Shown here one piece after another: positions 44,828 to 54,379 of a stretch of DNA of 60,998 nucleotides. Each line of letters begins with the position of its first letter. Within the stretch, counting starts at the first letter, position 1. A program made the position numbers and the translations under genes. The notes beneath the pieces were generated by a model. It had not been told where the DNA came from, did not search any database, and saw only the letters and a program-made list of their open reading frames with translations. Source of the stretch: an uncultured Pseudobutyrivibrio sp. (GTDB taxonomy: Bacteria; Bacillota; Clostridia; Lachnospirales; Lachnospiraceae); assembly GCA_946403965.1 (NCBI GenBank), contig CAMJBT010000011.1:1-60998 (forward strand), in the 5' to 3' direction.

Positions 44828-47233
44828 ATGCAAAAATGGTCTAGATTTTTGTATCAGCCAGGACTTCCACTTTATGGAGATAGAAGAGTGACTGGTTGTG
44901 ATGAACATATTCAGCTTTCAAGAAAAGCTGCAGAGGAAGGAATGGTTCTTCTTGAAAATGATGGAACACTTCCTCTTTCAAAAGAAAAGCCAGTGGCTTT
45001 GTTTGGTAAAGGCAGTGTTGATTATGTAAAGGGAGGCGGCGGATCAGGCGATGTATATTGTAAGTATGTACATAGCCTTTATGATGGTCTTAAGGCAAAA
45101 GGTGTTTCTGTTTATGAGCCGCTTATTAACTTCTATAAGGATGATTTAAAAAAGCAGTATGAAAATGGACGTGTGCCAGGTATGACTGCAGAGCCAGAGC
45201 TTTCAGCGGATTTAGTAAATGGAGCAAAATCATTTACAGATACAGCTATTATTGTTATCAGCAGATTTTCTGGTGAAGGCTGGGATAGAAGTGATGTTGA
45301 GTGCAATAATGAGTACAATCCTTGGGAAACTGAAACATCTATGCCAAAGATAGCAGGGGAGATTTTCCCTGATGGCGATTTCTATCTTACTAAGGAAGAA
45401 AAAGCTGTCATTGAGACAGTAAAGTCTAATTTTAAAAAGGTAATTGCTATTGTAAATATTGGCGGTATTATCGATTTGAGATGGCTCAAGGATAATGAGA
45501 TAAACGCAGCACTATACATGGGCCAGGGTGGAATGGAAGGTGGCGATGCAGCAGCCAATGTTCTGCTTGGAATTGTAAATCCTTCAGGTAGGTTAGTGGA
45601 TACATTCGCAGGAAAGCTAGAGGATTACCCATCTACAGCAGGCTTTCATCAGTCTTTTGATTTTGTAAACTACAATGAGGATATATATGTAGGTTATAGA
45701 TATTTCCTTACAATTCCAGGAGCGGATGCAAAGATTGTTTATCCATTTGGATATGGATTAAGCTATACAAGCTTTGAGAGTGATATAGTTGCTATGTCAC
45801 TTTGTGATGACACCTTCTACTTCACAGTAAAGGTTACAAATGTTGGAAATAAAGCAGGAAAGAATGTGGTGCAGCTTTATTACAGTGCTCCTCAAGGACT
45901 TTTAGGCAAGCCACTCAGAGAGCTTGGGGATTTTGCAAAAACAAGATGTTTAAAGCCACAGGAGAGTCAGATACTTACACTTTCTGTTAGTAAATATCAG
46001 ATGTCATCCTTCGATGATCTTGGAAAGATTAAGGAAGCCAGCTATGTTCTTGAAAAAGGAGAATATAGATTCTGTCTTGGAAATGATTCTTTAGATACAG
46101 CGAAGGTTGATCTTGTTTGGAACAATTCATCAGATGAAATTGTTGAAGAGCTTACACACAAGCTTGCACCAGTGGAGTTGAAAGAAAGAATGCTTGCAGA
46201 TGGTTCGATGGAGGCATTGCCACAAGGTACACACAAGGACATTAATGAAAGTGTAATCACAAAAATGGAACCAGGTACAGAAGAAGCCCTCACACCAGTA
46301 GTTCGTTCTCGTGAAAGCTATTGCCTGATTTCACCATATAAGAAGGATGCACATATTCTTGCAGAGGTTGCAGAGGGGAAAATTACACTGGATGAATTTG
46401 TAGACCAGCTATCTGATGAAGATTTGATGCACCTTGTAGGTGGACAGCCTAATACAGGTGTGGCAAACACTTTTGGTTTCGGAAATCTTCCAGAGTACGG
46501 TGTTCCTAGTGCAATGACTGCAGATGGTCCTGCTGGTGTAAGAATTGCACCAGAAACAGGAATACTAACAACAGCCTTCCCATGTTCTACACTTTTAGCA
46601 TGTACATGGAATGCACATCTTCTAGCCCAGGTTGGAAAGGCAGGTGGAGAAGAATTAAAGGAGAACAACCTTGCTGTTTGGCTTACTCCAGCTATTAACA
46701 TTCATCGTAGTCCACTTTGCGGAAGAAATTTTGAATATTATTCAGAAGATCCAATTGTGGCAGGTCGTCTTGCTGCAGCACTTGTAAATGGAATTCAAAG
46801 TAATAATGTTGGTGCATCTGTAAAGCATTTTGCTTGTAACAACAAGGAAACAAACAGAAAGCACAGTGACTCTAGAGTTTCAGAGCGTGCACTTCGTGAA
46901 ATCTACCTTAGGGCCTTTGAGATTGTTGTCAAGGAATCACAACCATACACAATAATGAGTGCCTATAATGCAGTAAATGGTGAACGAGCTTCAGAAAGCC
47001 ATGATCTTTTAACAGGTATCCTTCGCGATGAGTGGGGATTCGAAGGAATGGTTACATCAGATTGGTGGACAAGAGGTGAACACTACAAGGAATCAAATGC
47101 CGGCAATGACTTGAAAATGGGCAACGGATTCCCAGATCGTCTCAAAGCAGCTGACGAAAAGGGAGCACTTGACCATGCTCAATTAAAGCTTAATGCAAAG
47201 AGAATCCTCAATACAATTTTAAAATTCGATTAG
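44828..47233 (+). CDS. GH3 beta-glucosidase with inverted domain order
   Basis: An 801-residue glycoside hydrolase family 3 enzyme without a signal peptide, so cytoplasmic. The domain order is swapped: the GH3 C-terminal sandwich and fibronectin-like domain come first (about 30-420), then the (beta/alpha)8 barrel at the C-terminal end (about 510-801). The barrel shows ADGPAGVRI, KHFACNNKETNRK and the nucleophile Asp745 in VTSDWW. This order is known from Butyrivibrio fibrisolvens and Ruminococcus beta-glucosidases. It would split glucose from cello- or laminari-oligosaccharides. RBS GGGAGG; hairpin terminator after it. The fold is secure; the sugar is not. Confidence 0.93.
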   Translation: MQKWSRFLYQPGLPLYGDRRVTGCDEHIQLSRKAAEEGMVLLENDGTLPLSKEKPVALFGKGSVDYVKGGGGSGDVYCKYVHSLYDGLKAKGVSVYEPLINFYKDDLKKQYENGRVPGMTAEPELSADLVNGAKSFTDTAIIVISRFSGEGWDRSDVECNNEYNPWETETSMPKIAGEIFPDGDFYLTKEEKAVIETVKSNFKKVIAIVNIGGIIDLRWLKDNEINAALYMGQGGMEGGDAAANVLLGIVNPSGRLVDTFAGKLEDYPSTAGFHQSFDFVNYNEDIYVGYRYFLTIPGADAKIVYPFGYGLSYTSFESDIVAMSLCDDTFYFTVKVTNVGNKAGKNVVQLYYSAPQGLLGKPLRELGDFAKTRCLKPQESQILTLSVSKYQMSSFDDLGKIKEASYVLEKGEYRFCLGNDSLDTAKVDLVWNNSSDEIVEELTHKLAPVELKERMLADGSMEALPQGTHKDINESVITKMEPGTEEALTPVVRSRESYCLISPYKKDAHILAEVAEGKITLDEFVDQLSDEDLMHLVGGQPNTGVANTFGFGNLPEYGVPSAMTADGPAGVRIAPETGILTTAFPCSTLLACTWNAHLLAQVGKAGGEELKENNLAVWLTPAINIHRSPLCGRNFEYYSEDPIVAGRLAAALVNGIQSNNVGASVKHFACNNKETNRKHSDSRVSERALREIYLRAFEIVVKESQPYTIMSAYNAVNGERASESHDLLTGILRDEWGFEGMVTSDWWTRGEHYKESNAGNDLKMGNGFPDRLKAADEKGALDHAQLKLNAKRILNTILKFD

Positions 47234-47258
47234 TAAATCATACAAATTCAAAACCTAA

Positions 47259-47290
47259 AGAGATTACCAGCCCTGGTAATCTCTATTTTA
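47259..47290 (+). terminator. Terminator after the GH3 gene
   Basis: AGAGATTACCAG / CTGGTAATCTCT, 12 bp with a tight loop, followed by ATTTTATT. Strong. Confidence 0.85.
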
Positions 47291-47324
47291 TTGAAAGAAT
47301 ACGAGGGGAATGTGAAGCTGGGTT

Positions 47325-47353
47325 TTGAAAACATGGAGCAAACGTGTCATAAT
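47325..47353 (+). promoter_or_regulatory. Promoter of the DUF362 gene
   Basis: TTGAAA (47325-47330), 17 bp, CATAAT (47348-47353). It supports the start at 47408, because it lies inside the longer open frame from 47291. Confidence 0.6.
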
Positions 47354-47407
47354 GTTAGTATATGTGATACGTACGAAGCGGATTTATTAGTTTTGAGGAG
47401 GGGTTTG

Positions 47408-48295
47408 ATGGCATCGAAGGTATATTTTATTAGAGAGGTTACTGCCGAGGCTGTAGTAAAAATGTATGACAAGCTTGGGGTTACTTTGCCTGGAAAGGTT
47501 GCGGTAAAGGTTCACTCAGGTGAGGAAGGAAATCAGAATTATTTGAAGCCAGCGTTTTGGAAGCCTATGGTGGAACATGTGCATGGCACAATTGTTGAGT
47601 GTAATACTGCCTACGAAGGGGAACGTAATTATACTGATAAACATATTAAGCTTCTTAAGAGACATGGCTGGAATGAATTGTTTGATGTGGATTTGATGGA
47701 TGCAGAGGGACCAGATATAGAAATACCCATAAAAAATGGTACTCATCTTCATACAGATATTATGGGAAAGAATTTCTTGAACTATGATTCAATGCTTGTA
47801 CTTTCTCATTTTAAAGGACACCCTATGGGTGGATATGGTGGAGCATTAAAGCAATTGTCCATCGGATGTGCTTCTTGTGCTGGTAAAGTAAAGATTCATT
47901 CTGCTGGAAAATATGAAAAAGCCAGTGAGCAGGATGTGGTTTGGACTGATTTACCAGAGCAGGATGCATTTTTGGAAAGTATGGCAGAGGCAGCTTCAGC
48001 TGTAGTTGATCATTTTGGAGATAAGATAGCCTTCATAAACGTAATGGCAAACATGAGTGTTGATTGTGACTGCTGCGCTGTAGCAGAAGATCCATGTCTT
48101 AAGGATATTGGCGTTCTTGCCAGTTTAGATCCGGTTGCTATAGACAGGGCTTGCCTTGATCTGGTTTACGCTTCAAAGGATGTTGGTCGTGATCATTTCC
48201 TTGAGCGAGTTACATCTAGAAATGGTGAACATACTGTAGAGACAGCTACAAAACTTGGCGTTGGAAGTCTTGACTATGAATTGATTGAATTATAA
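47408..48295 (+). CDS. DUF362 family protein
   Basis: A 295-residue protein of the DUF362 family, beginning MASKVYFIREVTAEAV as family members do. Visible: VAVKVHSGE, the loop HFKGHPMGGYGGALKQLSIGCASCAGK and a cysteine-rich stretch DCDCCAVAEDPC, suggesting iron-sulfur or metal binding. The ATG at 47408 has a strong AGGAGGGG site; the open frame extends back to 47291 but crosses a likely promoter. Monocistronic, with terminators on both sides. The biochemical function of the family is not established. Confidence 0.85.
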   Translation: MASKVYFIREVTAEAVVKMYDKLGVTLPGKVAVKVHSGEEGNQNYLKPAFWKPMVEHVHGTIVECNTAYEGERNYTDKHIKLLKRHGWNELFDVDLMDAEGPDIEIPIKNGTHLHTDIMGKNFLNYDSMLVLSHFKGHPMGGYGGALKQLSIGCASCAGKVKIHSAGKYEKASEQDVVWTDLPEQDAFLESMAEAASAVVDHFGDKIAFINVMANMSVDCDCCAVAEDPCLKDIGVLASLDPVAIDRACLDLVYASKDVGRDHFLERVTSRNGEHTVETATKLGVGSLDYELIEL

Positions 48296-48330
48296 AAGCC
48301 ACGAAAATAAAAAATGGATAAAATCAAAAA

Positions 48331-48363
48331 AGGACACCTACCTAAAAAAGGTGTCCTTTTTTT
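48331..48363 (+). terminator. Terminator after the DUF362 gene
   Basis: AGGACACCT / AGGTGTCCT stem, A-rich before and seven T after. It can work in both directions. Confidence 0.9.
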
Positions 48364-48417
48364 AGTGTTCTCATTTTCCTAAGATTAAACAAGATAAAAA
48401 GGAGAGGAAGGACACGT

Positions 48418-51135
48418 ATGAGCAAAATTACATTTATTGATAAAAATGGAAGCTTCAATCTGAAGAATCCACAACATACAAGCGGCTTGTATTTGCCGTT
48501 AGCAAGTAAGCAGGGACTGAAAAGTGCTGTAACTCCAGATTTTGGCGGGGATGCAAAGACTGATCAGAACCATTTTTTGATTGCCCCAAAAAGTATCATG
48601 AATCTTGGCAGTGATAGGGATACCAGAAATTTTTTCCTGATTATGGAGGATGAGCTTTGGTCTGCAACTGGAGTGTCAGCAGCGCAGGAGGCTGTGAGAT
48701 ATACTGATGCAGAGGATGATGTAACTCTTGAAGCTGGACGTATGTGGCAGACAGTTGAACGAATTAATAAGAATAAAAATCTAAAGGCAACTACAACTAT
48801 ATTTTCTCTCCTAAATGAAAATGCGGAAATAATGCTTTTGAATTTTACAAATACAGGAACAAATTCTATTTTATTTGAGCCTGTAGCAGCTATTCCTATA
48901 TTTGGTAGAAGTGCTGATAATTTAAGAGATCATAGACACGTTACTTCTCTTTTAAACAGAGCTGTTATAGCAGAAGACGGCATTTTAATGCAGCCAACAT
49001 TGTCTTTTGATGAGCGTGGACATCAGCTGAATGATACTACTTATTATGTGTTTGGAGCAGATGAAGAAGGAAATGCGCTAATTAAATTTATGGCAGATGC
49101 TGATGAATACCTTGGAGAAGGAGGTACCTATCTTAGACCTAGAAGCTTGCTTGATGGAAAGGGCAAAAATGATTGTTGGAAACAGCCTGGTGAAAGAGTT
49201 GACGGTAAGGAATGTGTAGCAGTTCTTAGATTTGAAAAGATTACTCTTAATCCAGGAGAATCAAAATCTTATCAGTTGGCAATTGGAATGACATGTTCAG
49301 ATAATTTGCATGAGATAGATGTTGTTAGAAGTTCTATAAAATCCGTAAATACGATATCTGAAAAGCTTTCTCAGGTTAAGGAATATTGGATTAATAAAAC
49401 TCCTATTCACTTTAATACAGGAAATCCCGATTTTGATGGTTTTATGGAATGGGTTTCATTCCAGCCAGAGCTGAGAAGAATTTTCGGATGTTCATTCCTT
49501 CCACATCATGATTATGGAAGAGGCGGAAGAGGCTGGAGAGATTTGTGGCAGGACTGTCTTGCACTCCTTTTAACAGATCCTACAGATGTACGTCAAATGC
49601 TTTTAAACAATTTTAAAGGCGTTCGAATGGATGGAACCAACGCCACTATTATCGGTGATAAGCCAGGAGAGTTTAAAGGCGATAGGAATGGTATTCCAAG
49701 AGTATGGATGGACCATGGTTTTTGGCCATTCCTTACAGTAAAGCTTTACATGGATCAAACAGGTGATTTGGACCTATTCAAAGAGGAAGTGACTTATTTC
49801 AAGGATGCATTAATTCATCGAGGAGGTTGCCTTGAAGGAAGTACAAAATTGCCAGAAGATCTTTCACAAAGAACTGTAGGAGAAGAAGTATATAAAGGTT
49901 CTGTACTTGAACATCTTTTAATAGAAAATCTTACAGCTTTTTATGATGTAGGAACTCATGGACAGATTAAGCTTAGAAATGCTGACTGGAATGATGCATT
50001 GGATATGGCTTCAGAAAATGGTGAGAGTGTAGCTTTTACCTGTGGCTATGCAGGAAACCTAAAGGATATTGCTACGTATTTACGAATATACATGGCAAAA
50101 TCTAAAGAGACTCAGATGCCACTTGCAAAAGAAATGGGCATATTATTATACGAAGATTCCATTAATACATTCTCTAATCCCAAGGAAAAACAAAAAGTTT
50201 TAGAGAAATATATGGAAGCAATAGAAAAAGGTCTTTCAGGGGATAAGGAATACATTGATATTGAAAAAATCGCATTACTTTTGGAGCATAAATCTGAGTC
50301 TTTAATGAAGCAGATCAGAAACAATGAGTGGGTAACAGATGGTGAAGGAAATGGCTGGTTTAATGGCTATTACGATAACAACCAAAATAAAGTTGAAGGT
50401 GTTGTTGATGACCAAGTAAGAATGATGCTTACTGGGCAGGTCTTTGCCATCATGAGTGGCACGGCAAAAAAGGATGCTGTGGAATCAATCATTCATTCTG
50501 TTGATAAATATCTTTATAAAAAAGAAATTGGTGGATACATTTTAAATACGGATTTTGGAGAAATAAAAACAGACCTGGGTCGTATGTTTGGGTTCTCCTA
50601 TGGCGACAAGGAAAATGGAGCAGTATTTTCCCATATGGCTGTAATGTATGGAGCCGCACTTTATAAAAGAGGGTATGCAGCTGAAGGATTTAAAGCACTA
50701 AATTCATTGTTTGAAACAGCATCAGATTTTAACACCAGCCATATTTATCCTGGAATCCCAGAATATTTCAATGGCAATGGAAGAGGTTTATATAGCTATC
50801 TCACAGGTGCAGCCAGCTGGTACTTAATGACAATGATTATAGAATCTTTTGGTGTGAGGGGCAGTGCCGGAGATTTAAACATTGAGCCAAAACTTATGAG
50901 TAATCAATTTGATGAGAATGGAAACTCAAGTATAGAGCTTACCTTTAGAGGCCAGCAATTTACAGTAATTTATAAGAATCCCAAGAAGAAAAGCTATAAA
51001 GAATATGAGATTGGCAAGGTAATTGTTGATGGAAATCATGTGATTGCAGGTGAAAGAAATCTGGTTAGTATACCAGAAACTCTTATTGATTCATGGAAAG
51101 AAAAAACACATGTAATAGAAGTCGAGCTGAAGTAA
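48418..51135 (+). CDS. GH94 glycoside phosphorylase (possibly laminaribiose-type)
   Basis: A 905-residue cytoplasmic inverting phosphorylase related to cellobiose phosphorylase. It has an N-terminal beta-sandwich (about 1-300) and an (alpha/alpha)6 catalytic barrel with GRGGRGWRDLWQD (about 363-375) and ADWNDALD (522-529), which carries the general acid Asp. Its length and N-terminal style differ from classic cellobiose phosphorylase (about 820 residues) and are closer to laminaribiose phosphorylase (about 910); that is from memory, not a search. It would cleave a beta-glucosyl disaccharide with phosphate to glucose 1-phosphate and glucose, saving ATP. First gene of the phosphorylase pair and importer cluster. 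Strong RBS AAAGGAGAGG. Confidence 0.85.
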   Translation: MSKITFIDKNGSFNLKNPQHTSGLYLPLASKQGLKSAVTPDFGGDAKTDQNHFLIAPKSIMNLGSDRDTRNFFLIMEDELWSATGVSAAQEAVRYTDAEDDVTLEAGRMWQTVERINKNKNLKATTTIFSLLNENAEIMLLNFTNTGTNSILFEPVAAIPIFGRSADNLRDHRHVTSLLNRAVIAEDGILMQPTLSFDERGHQLNDTTYYVFGADEEGNALIKFMADADEYLGEGGTYLRPRSLLDGKGKNDCWKQPGERVDGKECVAVLRFEKITLNPGESKSYQLAIGMTCSDNLHEIDVVRSSIKSVNTISEKLSQVKEYWINKTPIHFNTGNPDFDGFMEWVSFQPELRRIFGCSFLPHHDYGRGGRGWRDLWQDCLALLLTDPTDVRQMLLNNFKGVRMDGTNATIIGDKPGEFKGDRNGIPRVWMDHGFWPFLTVKLYMDQTGDLDLFKEEVTYFKDALIHRGGCLEGSTKLPEDLSQRTVGEEVYKGSVLEHLLIENLTAFYDVGTHGQIKLRNADWNDALDMASENGESVAFTCGYAGNLKDIATYLRIYMAKSKETQMPLAKEMGILLYEDSINTFSNPKEKQKVLEKYMEAIEKGLSGDKEYIDIEKIALLLEHKSESLMKQIRNNEWVTDGEGNGWFNGYYDNNQNKVEGVVDDQVRMMLTGQVFAIMSGTAKKDAVESIIHSVDKYLYKKEIGGYILNTDFGEIKTDLGRMFGFSYGDKENGAVFSHMAVMYGAALYKRGYAAEGFKALNSLFETASDFNTSHIYPGIPEYFNGNGRGLYSYLTGAASWYLMTMIIESFGVRGSAGDLNIEPKLMSNQFDENGNSSIELTFRGQQFTVIYKNPKKKSYKEYEIGKVIVDGNHVIAGERNLVSIPETLIDSWKEKTHVIEVELK

Positions 51136-51178
51136 AAAGCAGTTTGTGATTATAAAAAGATTTTTAAGGAGAAGAATA

Positions 51179-54100
51179 ATGGAAATCACAACTAATGTAA
51201 AAGACGTTATTGAGAATTATGGTACAAAAAGTGAATTTGCAAGTTTCCTGCCGGGAATCGCTGGACTTGAAGGTATTCCAATGTGGTGTTATCTGGTAAA
51301 TAGGGGCCAGGCAGTTGTAAGCTTCGGTGTTCAGGATAAGGATCATAGTATTATGGAATTTTATCCTGCACACACTGCCTATCAAATGGTTGGACGCACA
51401 GGCTTCCGTACTTTTATAAAGGCTGATAACAAATATTTTGAGCCGTTTAAAAATCCTCTGTCTAAAACAAAAATGACATTTTTTATGAACAGTCTGACAA
51501 TAGAGGATGAGGACCAAGAAAATGAAATAAAGGTAAAGATTAGCTATAGCTCTTTACCAGGTGAAAAAATAGCTTCACTAATGCGAGTTACAGAGATTAC
51601 AAACCTTTCTGCAAAAAGGAAAGATTTTGAAATCCTAGATGGTATGCCAGCGGTAATTCCATTTGGTGTTGATCAGGAAAGTATGAAGATGATGGCCCAG
51701 ACAACAAAGGCTTGGATGCAGGTTGAGGATGTGGAGTCAAAGGTTCCTTACTATCGTGTACGTGTTAGCATGGAGGATTCGGCAGTTGTAAAAAAGGTAG
51801 AAGGTGGAAATTTTGCTCTTGGTATGCTTGAGGATGGAACTGGTCTGCCAGTAATTGTAGATCCACATGTAGTATTTTCCTACGACCTTGGATTTGATCA
51901 GGCTGTGGGCTTTAGAGAAGAGTCACTTGAAAATCTCCTTGAAGAACATCAGAACACTTCTAATGAGTTACCATCTGCATTTTTTGCAAAAAAGGCCTCA
52001 TTAGAGGGAAATGAGACTATCGTCCTTTATGAAATGATAGGACAGGTAAGAAACAAGGAGGTACTTAATCAGTTCCTTCAGAAAAAAATTGATGGTGAGT
52101 ACTTTAAGAGCAAATTCGCTGAAGCAACGGAGCTTACAGAGAATTTAACTTCAAAGGTTGCAACTAAAACAGCAAATCCTGTTTTTGATAATTACACTCG
52201 CTACAACTACATGGATAATGTTCTTCGTGGTGGCACTCCTATTAAGCTTGGAGACAAGCATACATATTATGTTTACTCGAGAAAGCATGGTGATTTAGAG
52301 CGTGATTACAACTATTTTTCTATGTCACCTGAATTCTACTCACAAGGTAATGGAAATTTTAGAGATGTAAATCAAAACAGAAGATGTGATACATTCTTTA
52401 GTCCGATTGTTAAATCAAAAAATATTCAGATGTTTTATTCTTTGATTCAGCTTGATGGATACAATCCATTAAAGATTGAGCAAATGCGATATGTATCTGA
52501 AAAAGCAGGGGCATTGGATTTGTCACAGCCATTTACTCCTGGTGAGCTTGCTGCAGCAATTATGGATGAGGCTCAAGGCGAGTTTGAGGAAAAAGAAAAG
52601 AAGCTGTTTAGAGAAATAATGGCAGATGCTAATGATACCGTAAATGCGGATTTTGGCGAAGGCTATTGGAGCGATCACTGGACATACAATCTTGATTTGA
52701 TTGAAGACTTTTTAGAGGTGTATCCAGATCAGGCTAAAGAATTACTTTTTGATATAAAGGTGAAGTCTTTTGATGCTAAGGAAAAGCTTCGTCCACGCTT
52801 CGCAAGATATGCTGAAACTGAAAACGGAATCAGACAGTATTACTATCTTGAAAAGCGCGATAACACATCCAAGAATCCAAGTTACGCTGTAGACAAATCT
52901 GGAAAAGATATCAGCATGAGTGTTATGGCAAAGCTTGTGCTGATGTCTGCAATAAAGCTGGCAACTTTGGATGCATATGGACTAGGTGTTGAAATGGAAG
53001 GTGGAAAGCCAGGTTGGTATGATGCTTTAAATGGTTTACCAGGTCTTCTTGGTTCATCAATGAATGAGGCTTATGAACTTGCTAGAATGATTGCTTTTGT
53101 AAAAGACAATCTTACAGATAAAGAAAGAATAGTTGAATTCCCAGCTGAGGTGGCAAACTTTATCAAAAACGTATATGCGATTGAGAAGGATGAAGTGGAT
53201 TCATTTGAAAAATGGAATCGCAAAAATGACATCAAGGAGGAATATAGAGGCTGTGTTTATGAAGGCTTTTCAGGAAATACAGTTGTATTAAATTGTGAGG
53301 AACTTAGTGAGATTTTTGAAGTATTTAATGATTCTATGCACACAGCAGTGTCTAAGGCTGTGGAGATTGGTGATGGCATAGCACCAGCCTATTTCACCTA
53401 TGAAATAGACGAATATGAAAAGAGCGACGCAGGCATTATTCCAAAACATTTTAATATGGTTTCTGTGCCATATTTTTTAGAGGGACCAGTGCGCTTCTTA
53501 AAGCTTGGAGATGATATTCAGGCAAAAAAAGCAATGTATGAAAAGATAAAGGCTAGTGACTTATATGACAACAAGCTCGATATGTACAAGGTAAATGCAT
53601 CGTTGCAGAATGCAAGCTTTGAGCTTGGAAGATGTCGTGCATTTACACCTGGATGGTTGGAAAATGAGTCAATTTGGCTTCATATGGAGTATAAGTATTT
53701 ACTTGAGCTTATTAAAAGCGGACTTTACAAGGAGTTTTTTGAAGACTTTAGACACGCTGCAGTTCCATTCCTAGATAAGGATACTTATGGCAGAAGTACA
53801 CTTGAAAACTCATCATTTATCGCAAGCTCAAAAAATCCAAATGAGAGAATACATGGCAAGGGATTTGTAGCCAGATTAAGTGGTTCTACTATTGAATTTA
53901 TCAGTATGTGGAAGCATATGTTCTTTGGAAAGAATATATTTACAGTTAATAGTAATGGCCAGCTAATCTTTAGTTTGGCTCCTGCAATTCCTGAGTATCT
54001 AATTGCAGAAGAGGATGGTAAGTATACTGTTTCAACAACTCTTCTTGGAGAAACAAAGCTGATATATCAGTTTCCTGAAAAGAAGGATTACATTCCTGGA

Positions 54101-54238
54101 GAGTATACTATTAATTCTATTTCTGTCCTGTTTGAGGATGGGTCTGAAGCAGCAGTTTCGAACTCTGTGATTACAGGAAGTGATGCTGAAAGAATTAGAA
54201 ATAGACAGGCAAAAACTATAACTGTTGTTATTGCTTAA
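51179..54238 (+). CDS. Large phosphorylase-like carbohydrate enzyme (GH94-related clan, tentatively GH161)
   Basis: A 1019-residue cytoplasmic protein with the overall plan of inverting phosphorylases: an N-terminal beta-rich domain (about 1-300), then a helical barrel with GYWSDHWTYNLDLIEDFL (about 489-506), PGWYDALNGLPGLLGSS (about 618-634, candidate general acid Asp) and C-terminal beta-sandwich strands. It lies 43 bases after the GH94 gene. GH161 beta-1,3-oligoglucan phosphorylases are about this long and co-occur with laminaribiose phosphorylases, so I suggest this family, but only tentatively. ATG 51179 is chosen for AAGGAG; an upstream GTG at 51146 lacks an RBS. Possible role: shortening oligoglucans to the disaccharide used by the GH94 enzyme. 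Confidence 0.7.
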   Translation: MEITTNVKDVIENYGTKSEFASFLPGIAGLEGIPMWCYLVNRGQAVVSFGVQDKDHSIMEFYPAHTAYQMVGRTGFRTFIKADNKYFEPFKNPLSKTKMTFFMNSLTIEDEDQENEIKVKISYSSLPGEKIASLMRVTEITNLSAKRKDFEILDGMPAVIPFGVDQESMKMMAQTTKAWMQVEDVESKVPYYRVRVSMEDSAVVKKVEGGNFALGMLEDGTGLPVIVDPHVVFSYDLGFDQAVGFREESLENLLEEHQNTSNELPSAFFAKKASLEGNETIVLYEMIGQVRNKEVLNQFLQKKIDGEYFKSKFAEATELTENLTSKVATKTANPVFDNYTRYNYMDNVLRGGTPIKLGDKHTYYVYSRKHGDLERDYNYFSMSPEFYSQGNGNFRDVNQNRRCDTFFSPIVKSKNIQMFYSLIQLDGYNPLKIEQMRYVSEKAGALDLSQPFTPGELAAAIMDEAQGEFEEKEKKLFREIMADANDTVNADFGEGYWSDHWTYNLDLIEDFLEVYPDQAKELLFDIKVKSFDAKEKLRPRFARYAETENGIRQYYYLEKRDNTSKNPSYAVDKSGKDISMSVMAKLVLMSAIKLATLDAYGLGVEMEGGKPGWYDALNGLPGLLGSSMNEAYELARMIAFVKDNLTDKERIVEFPAEVANFIKNVYAIEKDEVDSFEKWNRKNDIKEEYRGCVYEGFSGNTVVLNCEELSEIFEVFNDSMHTAVSKAVEIGDGIAPAYFTYEIDEYEKSDAGIIPKHFNMVSVPYFLEGPVRFLKLGDDIQAKKAMYEKIKASDLYDNKLDMYKVNASLQNASFELGRCRAFTPGWLENESIWLHMEYKYLLELIKSGLYKEFFEDFRHAAVPFLDKDTYGRSTLENSSFIASSKNPNERIHGKGFVARLSGSTIEFISMWKHMFFGKNIFTVNSNGQLIFSLAPAIPEYLIAEEDGKYTVSTTLLGETKLIYQFPEKKDYIPGEYTINSISVLFEDGSEAAVSNSVITGSDAERIRNRQAKTITVVIA

Positions 54239-54257
54239 CATAAAGAATACACCCTGT

Positions 54258-54293
54258 AAAAATGACACCTAAATAAAAAAAGTATCATTTTTT
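54258..54293 (+). terminator. Terminator after the phosphorylase pair
   Basis: AAAAATGA / TCATTTTT stem with an A-rich loop and a T run. A/T-rich but plausible. A TATAAT (54311-54316) just after it is a likely -10 for the importer genes. Confidence 0.65.
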
Positions 54294-54379
54294 CAGTACT
54301 CTCAGCCTTCTATAATTCAATGTATAAACAGTAACAATTAAGTTACAAAAAACAAAATAAAGGTTGGGAGGATGAAAGA

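Noticed and set aside
47291-47407. N-terminal extension of the DUF362 protein from TTG 47291
   Set aside because: The extension covers a good promoter, and a strong RBS and the family-typical N-terminus lie at 47408.
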